NCBI GenBank assembly: GCA_035576005.1
Contig: DATLXH010000027.1
Location: forward strand, 1-52,377
Length of the DNA stretch: 52,377 nucleotides
Origin: DATLXH01 sp035576005
GTDB lineage: Bacteria > Acidobacteriota > Thermoanaerobaculia > Gp7-AA8
Direction: 5' to 3'
Of this stretch, positions 7,128-15,434 are shown piece after piece. The position numbers and the translations under genes are program-made. The notes below the pieces were generated by a model. The model was not told where the DNA came from. It ran no database searches and was given only the letters and a program-made list of their open reading frames with translations. Every line of letters starts with the position of its first letter. The first letter of the stretch is position 1.

Positions 7128-8624
7128 TCAGGCCGCCTGGTTCTTCATCTGCTCGGCACGCTCGAGCACGTCCTCGATCGTTCCCTGAAGGTAGAACGCC
7201 TGCTCCGGAATGTCGTCGTACTTGCCGTCGACGACCTCGCGGAAGCTCCGGATCGTGTCTGCGATTTTGACGTATTTGCCCTTGAGACCGGTGAACTGCT
7301 CGGCGACAAAGAACGGCTGCGAGAAGAATCGCTGAATCTTTCTGGCACGCGCCACGATGATCTTGTCTTCCTCGGAGAGTTCGTCGATTCCAAGGATGGC
7401 GATGATGTCCTGGAGATCTTTGTACTTTTGAAGAACCGCCTGCACCGCGCGGGCGGTTCCGTAGTGCTCCTCACCAAGGATTCGAGGATCGAGAATCTTG
7501 GAAGTGGAAGCGAGGGGATCGACTGCGGGGTAAATCCCGAGCTCCGAAATCTGGCGGGACAGAACCGTCGTGGCATCGAGATGCGCGAACGCCGTGGCCG
7601 GCGCAGGATCTGTGAAGTCGTCGGCGGGAACGTAGATCGCCTGGACGGAGGTGATCGAGCCACGCTTCGTCGAGGTGATTCGTTCCTGCAGCTCGCCCAT
7701 CTCGGTGGCCAGATTCGGCTGATATCCAACTGCGGACGGCATACGCCCGAGCAGTGCGGAGACCTCTGAACCTGCCTGTGTGAAGCGGAAGATGTTGTCG
7801 ATGAAGAGCAGCACGTCCTGGTTCTCGACGTCGCGGAAGTATTCGGCCACAGTGAGACCGGTCAGACCGACACGAAGACGCGCGCCTGGCGGCTCGGTCA
7901 TCTGTCCGTAGATGAGCGCTGCTTTTGACTTGGAAGGATCACCCGGGACGACGACCTTCGACTCCATGAACTCGAGGTAGAGATCGTTCCCTTCGCGCGT
8001 TCGCTCGCCGACGCCTGCGAAAACAGAGAATCCGCCGTGCTGCAGCGCGACGTTGTTGATCAGTTCCTGAATGAGAACCGTCTTTCCGACTCCGGCACCG
8101 CCGAAGAGGCCGGTCTTTCCGCCTTTGGTATATGGCTCGAGAAGATCGATGACCTTGATTCCGGTCTCGAAGATCTGGATCTCCGTCGACTGGTCTTCAA
8201 ACTTCGGCGGCTCGCGATGGATGGACCACCGCTCCTGGCTGTTTACTGGTCCGAGTCCGTCGACCGGTTCGCCGAGTACATTGAGGATTCGCCCAAGAGT
8301 CTCGCGGCCCACAGGAACCTGAATCGCGGCTCCACTGTCAATTGCCTTCATGCCGCGGACCATACCGTCGGTCGGCTTCATGGCGATGCATCGCACCTGC
8401 GACTCACCGATGTGGCTGGCAACCTCAGCGACGACATCGATCGGCATTTTGCCAAGCTCGCCGTTGTCGACGATGCGAATGGCGTTGTTGATTGCAGGAA
8501 GGTGACCTTCCTCGAACTGAACGTCGAGAGCCGGTCCGATGATCTGGACCACACGTCCGATGTGGTGCTTCTCTTCGCCTTTCGGTTCGTCTTTCTTTTC
8601 GTTTTTCTGCTCAGCCACTGACAT
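7128..8624 (-). CDS. atpD: ATP synthase F1 beta subunit (catalytic)
   Basis: Catalytic subunit of F1. Walker A is GGAGVGKTVL, the catalytic glutamate lies in GVGERTREGND, and the DELSEED-type lever is seen as IDELSEEDK. It is about 498 residues from ATG 8624; the longer open frame to 8708 runs through repeat F2 and is rejected. The purine-rich AAAGGAG directly abuts that ATG, so the in-frame GTG two codons downstream (8618), with 6-base spacing, may be the real start. The N-terminus has a lysine- and glutamate-rich extension of about 20 residues before the conserved GRVVQIIGP. A 135-bp gap holding F2 separates it from atpG, an unusual break for this operon. Confidence 0.97.
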   Translation of the reverse strand: MSVAEQKNEKKDEPKGEEKHHIGRVVQIIGPALDVQFEEGHLPAINNAIRIVDNGELGKMPIDVVAEVASHIGESQVRCIAMKPTDGMVRGMKAIDSGAAIQVPVGRETLGRILNVLGEPVDGLGPVNSQERWSIHREPPKFEDQSTEIQIFETGIKVIDLLEPYTKGGKTGLFGGAGVGKTVLIQELINNVALQHGGFSVFAGVGERTREGNDLYLEFMESKVVVPGDPSKSKAALIYGQMTEPPGARLRVGLTGLTVAEYFRDVENQDVLLFIDNIFRFTQAGSEVSALLGRMPSAVGYQPNLATEMGELQERITSTKRGSITSVQAIYVPADDFTDPAPATAFAHLDATTVLSRQISELGIYPAVDPLASTSKILDPRILGEEHYGTARAVQAVLQKYKDLQDIIAILGIDELSEEDKIIVARARKIQRFFSQPFFVAEQFTGLKGKYVKIADTIRSFREVVDGKYDDIPEQAFYLQGTIEDVLERAEQMKNQAA

Positions 8625-8656
8625 CTCCTTTGTTGCTGCCACAAGTCGGATCGAAC

Positions 8657-8747
8657 TGTGGCCGGACATTCCAATGTCCGGCATCCTGGACGCTGCCATG
8701 CGGTCCATCTTCCGCGAGATCGCCGGACATTGGAATGTCCGGCCACA
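8657..8747. repeat. F2 palindromic repeat, copy 1, inside the atp operon
   Basis: A 91-bp element whose arms start TGTGGCCGGACATTCCAATG and end with the inverse. Each arm contains a self-complementary CCGGACATTCCAATGTCCGG, so it can form either two small hairpins or one long one. It sits between the atpG stop (8760) and the atpD start. A second copy is at 29915-29996. Confidence 0.92.
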
Positions 8748-8759
8748 AGGCCAGTCTCG

Positions 8760-9620
8760 TCATTTTCCCGCCGCCGCAGCGCCTGACACAATTTCAATGA
8801 TCTCTTTCGTGATCGAAGCCTGACGGATCCGGTTATAGGTCAGGGTCAGGTGGTCGATCATGTCGGACGCGTTCTTCGTGGCCGACTCCATCGCAGTCAT
8901 TCGGGCCCCCTGCTCGGCAGCAGCCGATTCGAGGAGAATGCGATAAATCTGAAACTCCAGATGTCTCGGCAACAGCTCTGACAGAATTTCCTTCGGACCC
9001 GGCTCGTAGATGTAGTCGATGGAAGCCTCGCCACTCTCCGCAACCTTCTTGTCGAAGGGGAGCAGCTTCTCAACGATGATGTTCTGCTGCATGACCGTCT
9101 TGAACTCGTTGTAAATCGCGTAGACAGCGTCGACTTTTTCGCTTGTGTAATCCTCGATCACGATCGACACGAGCTCTTTCGCATCTTTCGTCGAGAGAGT
9201 CCCAAAAATATTCACGGCCTGATGGCGGATCGGGATGGCTCTTCGACGGAAAAAATCGTTGGCCTTTCGTCCGATTGGAATGAGCTGAAGCGAGTTCCAC
9301 TGGCGATCGCGAATCGTATTCTGCGCACCTTTGATGATGTTCGTATTGAATGCGCCGGATAGTCCCTTGTCCGCGGTGACGATGAGGAAGAGGACGTTTT
9401 TCTCCTCCCGCTCCTGCAGCAAAGGGTGATCCGCAACCTCGGTTCGCGAGGCAACCGAGGCGAGCACCTGCTTGAGCGCCGCCGCGAAAGGGCGGGCCGC
9501 CATCATCCGGTCCTGCGCGCGACGAAGCTTCGCCGCCGCGACCATTTTCATGGCCTTGGTGATCTGTTTCGTGTTCTTGACGCTCTTGATGCGGCGCCGG
9601 ATGTCGATTGTGCTGGCCAC
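8760..9620 (-). CDS. atpG: ATP synthase F1 gamma subunit
   Basis: Central rotor shaft of F1. The N-terminal signature ASTIDIRRRIKSVKNTKQIT and the C-terminal LTLTYNRIRQASITKEIIEI form the characteristic coiled-coil pair. The 286 residues are standard for the family. It starts 7 bases after the atpA stop. Its stop lies only about 12 bases before repeat F2, so the transcript leaving atpG enters a strong hairpin before atpD. Confidence 0.97.
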   Translation of the reverse strand: MASTIDIRRRIKSVKNTKQITKAMKMVAAAKLRRAQDRMMAARPFAAALKQVLASVASRTEVADHPLLQEREEKNVLFLIVTADKGLSGAFNTNIIKGAQNTIRDRQWNSLQLIPIGRKANDFFRRRAIPIRHQAVNIFGTLSTKDAKELVSIVIEDYTSEKVDAVYAIYNEFKTVMQQNIIVEKLLPFDKKVAESGEASIDYIYEPGPKEILSELLPRHLEFQIYRILLESAAAEQGARMTAMESATKNASDMIDHLTLTYNRIRQASITKEIIEIVSGAAAAGK

Positions 9621-9627
9621 GTGTCCT

Positions 9628-11166
9628 CTAGGCTTTGGCGGTCGCCGCGTTGTCGCGAACGAACTGCTGCTTGAATTCGTTGATGGCCGCTTTCGTCTCC
9701 GCCGTCAGCTCCGCATCGAGCTTCTGGGAGTTCTCGATCCGGTTGACCAGGTCGGCTTTCTCGTCGAGCGCCCACTTGTGCAGCCCGGCCTCGAATGGAC
9801 GGACCAACGGAAGATCGATGTCATCGAGCAACCCCTGAGTCCCGGCAAAGACCGACAAAACCTGCAGGCCAACCGGAAGTGGAGCGTACTGCCCCTGTTT
9901 GAGAATTTCCACGAGTCGCTTTCCGCGGTTGAGCTGCGCCTGCGTCGCTTTGTCGAGATCGGAACCGAACTGCGCGAACGCTGCAAGCTCGCGGTACTGC
10001 GCAAGATCGAGACGCAACGTTCCCGAGACCGCGCGCATCGTTTTGATCTGGGCCGAACCACCAACTCGTGAAACCGACAGACCGACGTTGACCGCCGGGC
10101 GGACGCCTGAGTGGAAGAGATCGGTCTCGAGATAAATCTGGCCGTCGGTGATGGAGATGACGTTCGTCGGAATGTACGCCGACACGTCGCCCGCCTGCGT
10201 CTCGATGATCGGGAGCGACGTCATGGAACCGCCGCCGAGGTCGTCGTTGAGCTTTGCCGCACGCTCCAGAAGGCGCGAGTGGAGATAGAAGACGTCTCCG
10301 GGATATGCCTCGCGGCCTGGAGGCCGGCGGAGAAGCAGCGAGATCTCACGGTACGCCTGCGCATGCTTGGAGAGATCGTCGTAAATCGTCAGCGCATGCT
10401 GCTTGTTGAACATGAAGTACTCGCCCATGGCCGCGCCGGCGTAGGGAGCAAGGTACTGAAATGGTGCCGGCTCGGAAGCCGAGGCGTTGACGATGATGGT
10501 GTGCTCCATCGCCCCGTATTCTTCGAGGGTTCGCACGACCTGCGCGACCGTCGACTTTTTCTGACCGATGGCGACATAGATACATATGACGCCCTTCCCC
10601 TTCTGATTGATGATCGTGTCGATGGCGACGGCGGTTTTGCCGGTCTGCCTGTCGCCGATGATCAGCTCACGCTGGCCGCGCCCGATCGGGATCATGGCGT
10701 CGATGGCCTTCAGACCAGTCTGCATCGGTTCTTTAACCGGCTTACGGTCAACGACGCCCGGGGCGATTCGCTCGATCGGATACATCTCCGTCGCCACGAT
10801 CGGTCCCTTTCCGTCAACTGGCTGGCCGAGCGGATTCACGACGCGCCCGATCATGGCGGGACCGACCGGAACCGAGATGATGTTCCCGGTCCGCTTGACC
10901 TGGTCCCCTTCGACGACACCCTGGGTCTCGCCGAGAATGACGACTCCGACGTTGTCTTCTTCGAGATTCAGGGCCAGTCCGAACGTTCCGTTCCGGAACT
11001 CGACGAGCTCCCCCGACATGACCCGATCAAGTCCATAGACCCGGGCGATTCCGTCGCCAACAGTCGTAACAGTACCGACCTCGGCGACATCGACGCCGCG
11101 TCCGATGCCACTTAATTGTTGACGGATAATCTCCGTGATTTCTTCTGCTCGTAAATCGGCCGCCAT
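9628..11166 (-). CDS. atpA: ATP synthase F1 alpha subunit
   Basis: Non-catalytic nucleotide-binding subunit of F1. Walker A is GDRQTGKTAVA, the family pattern is seen in RPAVNVGLSVSRVGGSAQ, and the N-terminal helix for delta binding is RAEEITEIIRQQL. The 512 residues are normal. It lies 22 bases downstream of atpH, and the revcomp of CGTGTCTCCTAATT provides an AGGAGACACG ribosome-binding region before the ATG. Confidence 0.98.
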   Translation of the reverse strand: MAADLRAEEITEIIRQQLSGIGRGVDVAEVGTVTTVGDGIARVYGLDRVMSGELVEFRNGTFGLALNLEEDNVGVVILGETQGVVEGDQVKRTGNIISVPVGPAMIGRVVNPLGQPVDGKGPIVATEMYPIERIAPGVVDRKPVKEPMQTGLKAIDAMIPIGRGQRELIIGDRQTGKTAVAIDTIINQKGKGVICIYVAIGQKKSTVAQVVRTLEEYGAMEHTIIVNASASEPAPFQYLAPYAGAAMGEYFMFNKQHALTIYDDLSKHAQAYREISLLLRRPPGREAYPGDVFYLHSRLLERAAKLNDDLGGGSMTSLPIIETQAGDVSAYIPTNVISITDGQIYLETDLFHSGVRPAVNVGLSVSRVGGSAQIKTMRAVSGTLRLDLAQYRELAAFAQFGSDLDKATQAQLNRGKRLVEILKQGQYAPLPVGLQVLSVFAGTQGLLDDIDLPLVRPFEAGLHKWALDEKADLVNRIENSQKLDAELTAETKAAINEFKQQFVRDNAATAKA

Positions 11167-11188
11167 CGTGTCTCCTAATTCAAGTCGA

Positions 11189-11728
11189 CTATGTATTGCT
11201 TAATTGTTTACGAAATTTATTGATCTTTCCACTTACCGACGCATCGTAGACTTCACTGCCGACTGTGGCCACGAATCCGCCGAGGATCGAAGGATCGGTT
11301 GAGAGCTGAAGCTCGACTTTTTGTCCCAACTTTCCTTCGAGCGCGGTTTTCAGCTCCGCTGTTTCCTTCTCATCGAGTGCTTTCGCGGTGCGAACCTGGG
11401 CGACTGCGATCCCCAGCTCGCGATTGACCATCGCGCGCAGAGTCTCGATGACGGAGGATAAGTCGTTGATCCGGTGGTTCCTGACCAGCAGATCGATCAC
11501 ACGAAGACCGAGGTCTGAGAGCGAGAGTCTTCCGGCGATCGTCTTCGCTATGGCGAGGCGGTTCGATGCGTCGATGCCGGGATTGGCGAACATCTCCGAC
11601 AACTCTCTGGAACCGGCCCGAGCCGCTTCGAAGCGCCGTAGCTCCTCCACGACTTTCTGAGCGGCCTGCGGAGATCCGGTGAGCTCGAGGATCGCCTTTG
11701 CGTACGGTCTTGCGAATCTTCGGATCAT
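11189..11728 (-). CDS. atpH: ATP synthase delta subunit
   Basis: Peripheral-stalk subunit linking F1 to the b subunits. The 179 residues show the OSCP/delta pattern: N-terminal six-helix bundle starting IRRFARPYAKAILEL, and a C-terminal part with DPSILGGFVATVGSEVYDAS. Its start overlaps the stop of the upstream b-subunit gene by 4 bases (11725-11728), so translation is probably coupled. Confidence 0.95.
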   Translation of the reverse strand: MIRRFARPYAKAILELTGSPQAAQKVVEELRRFEAARAGSRELSEMFANPGIDASNRLAIAKTIAGRLSLSDLGLRVIDLLVRNHRINDLSSVIETLRAMVNRELGIAVAQVRTAKALDEKETAELKTALEGKLGQKVELQLSTDPSILGGFVATVGSEVYDASVSGKINKFRKQLSNT

Positions 11729-12357
11729 CCGCGGTTCTCCGTCAGCTGCGCGACACCATCAGAAAAAATCTTCTTCTGATCTGCGGCCGTGAGGGAAGTG
11801 GCAAGAATCTCCTCGGCGCGCTTCGCCGCCAGCTCGCCCGCGTATTCGGTCAACTCCCGTCGAGCCTGCTTGAGCCGGGCATCAATCTCGTTGCGCGCCG
11901 ACTGCAGCATCTTGGCAGCTTCCGCTTCGGCGGCCTGAGTAAGCTCCTGCTTCTGCCTCTTTCCTTCGTCTTCTGCACGGGTGAGGATCGCCGCAACCTC
12001 TCCCTGAATCTGAGAGAGACGCGCCTGGATGTCGCTGGCAACCTGGTCTGCCTTCGTTCTTCTTTCTGCGGCCTGAGCGAGCTCGTTGCGAATCGCTTCA
12101 GCTCGACCGCGGAACATCGCACCGACCGGTCCCCTCACCAGAAAGTAGAGGACGGCTATGAAGACGATCATGTTGACCGTCTTCCAGATCCAGGCGGGGA
12201 TCCCGAGGTACGTCTTCGGGGCGGCATGTCCTGCTCCGTGATCCTCGGTACCGTGAGCGGGTGGGGCGCCGTGCGGTGCGGCTTCGGGCGATGCTCCTGC
12301 TGTCACTGCGACCAGGCAGATCGCGAGCAACATCATAAGAAGGAGGGCGCGGGTCAT
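11725..12357 (-). CDS. atpF: ATP synthase Fo b subunit with signal-peptide-like, His-rich N-terminus
   Basis: Peripheral-stalk subunit. A membrane segment (about 57-75, WKTVNMIVFIAVLYFLV) is followed by a long charged Ala/Glu/Lys/Arg helix (about 80-205) typical of b subunits. Before it lies a second hydrophobic stretch (about 4-20) ending in AGAS, then a His/Pro/Ala/Gly-rich stretch with about six histidines (about 21-48). This looks like a signal peptide followed by a short periplasmic segment. At 210 residues it is longer than the usual 156-170. The start overlaps atpF' by 4 bases (12354-12357). The charged helix also resembles its neighbour, consistent with a b/b' heterodimer. Confidence 0.9.
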   Translation of the reverse strand: MTRALLLMMLLAICLVAVTAGASPEAAPHGAPPAHGTEDHGAGHAAPKTYLGIPAWIWKTVNMIVFIAVLYFLVRGPVGAMFRGRAEAIRNELAQAAERRTKADQVASDIQARLSQIQGEVAAILTRAEDEGKRQKQELTQAAEAEAAKMLQSARNEIDARLKQARRELTEYAGELAAKRAEEILATSLTAADQKKIFSDGVAQLTENRG

Positions 12358-12791
12358 GACAGCTTCCTCCCGGCGATCTGTTCTGCCGCGAGACGGGCCA
12401 GCGACTCGGAGTCGCTCACGATTTTTGTACGGGCCGTGTCCACATCACTCTTGAGGCTTGCGTCGGCAGTGGCGATGATTCCATCGGCCTCGCCGCGCGT
12501 CTTCGTTACGAGAGCTGTCCGAAGCTGAGCCGCTTCACCGCGGAGCTGCTCGCGCACCTTGGTGCCGTTTCGTCGCGCTTCGTTGACCTGGCTTTCCATC
12601 TCGCGAGTCGCTTCCTGGAATCCGGCAAGGGACTCCTCGTAGCGCCGTTCGGCCTCGGAGATCTCGCTCTCACGCGTCACGAGAACCTCATTGATGGGAC
12701 GGAGAAAGAAGCGTCTCACGACCAGATAGTTGGCCATGAAAATCACCATGATGACGGGCAGAGTCCAATCAGGAGTGAGGTTGATTTGCAT
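12354..12791 (-). CDS. atpF': ATP synthase Fo b' subunit
   Basis: First gene of the atp operon here. From ATG 12791 (MQINLTPDWTL) it encodes 145 residues: one membrane segment (about 8-27, LPVIMVIFMANYLVVRRFF), the RPINEVLVTRE motif typical of b' and b subunits, then a charged coiled-coil helix to the end. The open frame continues upstream to 12878, but those codons have no b-subunit character. No good Shine-Dalgarno is seen. The genes for subunits a and c, which usually precede it, are absent: the next gene upstream is a bactofilin 650 bp away. Confidence 0.9.
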   Translation of the reverse strand: MQINLTPDWTLPVIMVIFMANYLVVRRFFLRPINEVLVTRESEISEAERRYEESLAGFQEATREMESQVNEARRNGTKVREQLRGEAAQLRTALVTKTRGEADGIIATADASLKSDVDTARTKIVSDSESLARLAAEQIAGRKLS

Positions 12792-12982
12792 AAATGAGCT
12801 TGAAGGAAACCGACGACCGCAGAATCTCAGGAAGCCGGCTGGAGAGCGACTCTCGAAAGATGAGGTTGTAAATAGCACACGCCCCGGGAAGAATCAATCC
12901 GATCTCTCGCTCATGCGCCTGCGGCGGAGTCTCCATCCCGAGGGGGAGGTGACCTCGTTTGTCGGGAGGAGATGAGACCTCG

Positions 12983-13167
12983 TTAACCCGCATTTCTCAC
13001 AGACCTTCGTCGTGAGACGGCGGAGAGTGGCCTGGATGCGAGGCGCAGGGCGATTTCGCGACGAAGGCATAGTCGACACTATGTCGAGGAGCGAAAATGC
13101 CGTGCAACGAAGCAGACAGGCCGCTATCCGTCGTCTCGCGGCGAGGTCTATGAGAAATGCGGGTTAA
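12983..13167. repeat. F4 large palindromic element, copy A
   Basis: A 185-bp element with ends TTAACCCGCATTTCTCA and TGAGAAATGCGGGTTAA. The symmetry continues inward through GAGACGGCGGAGAGTGGC and its inverse to a centre at CATAGTCGACACTATG, so nearly the whole element folds on itself. It is about 90% identical by eye to the copy at 35067-35252. It lies in the 647-bp gap between the atp operon and the bactofilin gene. Confidence 0.9.
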
Positions 13168-13438
13168 GGTTCTCCAGCTTCACAAATCCACCGCGTCAGC
13201 CGTCGAAGACGGCGCAAGATTCGTAGCACGTCAGCATCCTCAGCCGGCACCAGCCCGCGTAGCGAGCGACTGAGCTGCCGCGAAACAAACTCCTCCTACA
13301 ACCGATTCATGCGGGCTGGGTGAGTCCGGACGCCGCCATCACCCGGCTGAAGCCGGGTGCTATGGATCTTGCGCCGCCTTCGGCGGCTGGAAGCGGCGAG
13401 AGAGATACCGCGAAGAAAGCACCTGACCACCGTCGCCT
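13168..13438. repeat. F5 palindromic repeat and degraded relatives before the bactofilin gene
   Basis: The clear part is 13339-13387: the CACCCGGCTGAAGCCGGGTG palindrome, then CTATGGATCTTGCGCC and a CCGCCTTCGGCGG hairpin. The same module occurs at 48407-48456 and 48887-48935. The preceding stretch has weaker related words (AGCCCGCGTAGCG, AGCCGGCACCAGC), suggesting an eroded copy. No gene is seen here. Confidence 0.75.
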
Positions 13439-13810
13439 TTAGTTCGCGCGCAGGTTCGGCACGGCCATCGGCTTCTGCTCTGCCATGAGGCACTTGCCCT
13501 CGAAGACCGCGCCTTCCTCGATGATGAGCGCGGGCGTTTCGAGGTCTGAGTAGACACGGCCGCTTCGATGGATTTCGATTTTCTGGTCGGCTTTGATGGT
13601 CCCGCGAACGGTCCCGCTGATGGCGATCTTGCCGACGTGGATGTCGCCTTCGATGTTCGCACTCTCGCCTACGATGAGCTCGTTCTTCGAGAGGATCTTG
13701 CCGACGAACCGGCCGTCGATCCGCATCGTGTCCTCAAACTCCAGCTCGCCGGAAAATGACGATCCTCGATCGAGGAATCCGTTGAGGTCTCCGCTTCCCT
13801 TCTGCTTCAT
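13439..13810 (-). CDS. Bactofilin (polymer-forming cytoskeletal protein)
   Basis: Bactofilins polymerise without nucleotide into beta-helical filaments that act as scaffolds at poles or sites of wall growth. The 123 residues contain the DUF583 core (about 17-105) with the expected periodic glycine and hydrophobic pattern (FSGELEFEDTMRIDGRFVG, IEGDIHVGKIAISGTVRG, EIHRSGRVYSDL, EEGAVFEGKC). Short polar tails flank the core and there is no membrane segment. The start overlaps the parB stop by 4 bases (13807-13810), so it is translationally coupled to the chromosome-partition genes. Confidence 0.95.
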   Translation of the reverse strand: MKQKGSGDLNGFLDRGSSFSGELEFEDTMRIDGRFVGKILSKNELIVGESANIEGDIHVGKIAISGTVRGTIKADQKIEIHRSGRVYSDLETPALIIEEGAVFEGKCLMAEQKPMAVPNLRAN

Positions 13811-14652
13811 TTCGTCCTCCCGCTCAGCTCATCAAAGATGCGCATCAGCTCGTCTTCACCTGAAAAATGAACGATCACTTTCCCTCCGCGGCGCCTGCGC
13901 AAAATCTCCACACGCGCCCGCAGATGTCTCGTCAATTTCTCTTCAGCTTCCCGTGTAAAAACATCCCCGGTCGCACCGGTCTTCTTTTGTTTCTTCGCCC
14001 CGGCCGACGTGAGGGCCTCGGTCTGACGAACGCTCAAGCCACGCTGAACTACCTGGTCGGCGAGCTTCTGCTGTTTCGAAGGTGGCTCCACTGCGAGCAG
14101 GGCCCGCGCGTGTCCCATGCTCAGCTCGCCCGTTGCCACCAGCGCGCGAACCCTGTCGGGCAGCTTGAGGAGGCGGAGCACATTGGCCACGGTCGAACGC
14201 TCTTTGCCGACGCGCTTCGAAATCTCTTCCTGGGTCATCCCGAACTCGCCGTGCAACTGCCCGTACGCCATCGCCTCTTCCATCGGGTTGAGGTCCTCTC
14301 GCTGAATGTTCTCGATGAGTGCGAGCTCGAGCGCATCACTACTCGAGACCAGCTCGCGGATCACCACCGGGACGGTCTTCAGACCCGCTTTCTGCGCCGC
14401 TCGAAAACGCCGCTCGCCGGCGATCAACCGATAGCCTTTACCCGACTTCGAAACGATGAGTGGCTGCATGATTCCGTGGACCCTGACGCTTTCTGCGAGC
14501 TCTTCGAGTGCGGCGTCCTCGAATGATGAGCGTGGCTGATGGGGATTGGGTGTGATCTGATCGACAGCCACCTCCAAAGACCCCGGAGCGGACTCGATCT
14601 TTTGTGGAATCAGCGCGCCGAGGCCGCGTCCCAGTACATTTTTTTTGCTCAA
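13807..14652 (-). CDS. parB: Chromosome-partitioning protein ParB
   Basis: Binds parS and spreads as a CTP-dependent clamp. The N-terminal ParA-activating tail is RGLGALIPQ. The CTP-binding domain contains GERRFRAAQ and ENIQREDLNP. The helix-turn-helix follows in TQEEISKRVGKERSTVANVLRLLKLP, with a C-terminal dimerisation domain. The 281 residues are normal. It overlaps both neighbours, parA by 4 bases (14649-14652) and the bactofilin gene by 4 bases. Two parS-like sites are at 15434-15449 and 17882-17897. Confidence 0.97.
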   Translation of the reverse strand: MSKKNVLGRGLGALIPQKIESAPGSLEVAVDQITPNPHQPRSSFEDAALEELAESVRVHGIMQPLIVSKSGKGYRLIAGERRFRAAQKAGLKTVPVVIRELVSSSDALELALIENIQREDLNPMEEAMAYGQLHGEFGMTQEEISKRVGKERSTVANVLRLLKLPDRVRALVATGELSMGHARALLAVEPPSKQQKLADQVVQRGLSVRQTEALTSAGAKKQKKTGATGDVFTREAEEKLTRHLRARVEILRRRRGGKVIVHFSGEDELMRIFDELSGRTK

Positions 14653-15434
14653 TGAGTCTCCTCGCCTTTTTTCTCAGCTCTCACCAGAAACTCGCGCGCA
14701 AGCTGAAGGTAGGCCTCACTTCCGCGGGAGCGAATGTCATAGAGAATGACCGGCTTGCCGAATGAAGGGGCCTCGCCCAGCCGGACATTCCGAGGTATAG
14801 TTGTCTTGTAAACCTTGGAACCAAAGAACTTACGAATATCATCCCCGACCTGGCGTGACAGATTTACGCGGTCGTCTACCATTGTGAGGACGATGCCCTC
14901 GATCTGCAGGCTCGTATTGAGACTCTGCCGGACTCGATCGATTGTCTTTGTGAGTTGGCTCACGCCTTCGAGAGCGAAGTACTCGCATTGCAGCGGAACG
15001 AGGACGGAATGCGCTGCAGTAAGACAATTGAGGGTGACGAGGCCGAGTGACGGGGGAGTGTCGATGAGAATGTAGTCGTACTTCTCGAGATCGCTCGCCG
15101 CGAACAGCTCCCCGAGTCTTGTTTCGCGATTGTCCGCCGCCGCCAGATCGAGGTCCGCAGCGACCAGATCCGTGGACGAAGGGAGAAGGTGGAGCATCGG
15201 CATTGCGGTCTTGAGAATTACGTCTGCCATGCTAAGCTCTTGAATCAGAAACTGATAAGAGCTTCGGGTATCCTCGCGAGAAAAACCCAATCCTGATGTC
15301 GCGTTGGCTTGCGGATCAAGATCGATGAGAAGAACATTCCGTTCGCAGGCCGCCAGGCTCGCGCCGAGGTTGATAGCGGTCGTCGTCTTACCGACTCCCC
15401 CTTTCTGGTTTGCGATTGCGATGATCTTCGTCAT
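14649..15434 (-). CDS. parA: Chromosome-partitioning ATPase ParA/Soj
   Basis: Deviant-Walker ATPase that forms nucleoid gradients to move ParB-parS complexes. The deviant Walker A is QKGGVGKTTTAINL (about 10-23), switch I is DLDPQANATSGLG and the Walker B region is YILIDTPPSLG. The 261 residues are typical of chromosomal ParA without an N-terminal DNA-binding domain. The ATG overlaps the rsmG stop in ATGA, and a parS-like site ends exactly at this start codon. Confidence 0.97.
   Translation of the reverse strand: MTKIIAIANQKGGVGKTTTAINLGASLAACERNVLLIDLDPQANATSGLGFSREDTRSSYQFLIQELSMADVILKTAMPMLHLLPSSTDLVAADLDLAAADNRETRLGELFAASDLEKYDYILIDTPPSLGLVTLNCLTAAHSVLVPLQCEYFALEGVSQLTKTIDRVRQSLNTSLQIEGIVLTMVDDRVNLSRQVGDDIRKFFGSKVYKTTIPRNVRLGEAPSFGKPVILYDIRSRGSEAYLQLAREFLVRAEKKGEETH

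Noticed and set aside
8625..8708. N-terminal extension of atpD upstream of ATG 8624
   Set aside because: The extra 28 codons run through repeat F2 and have no match to beta-subunit N-termini.
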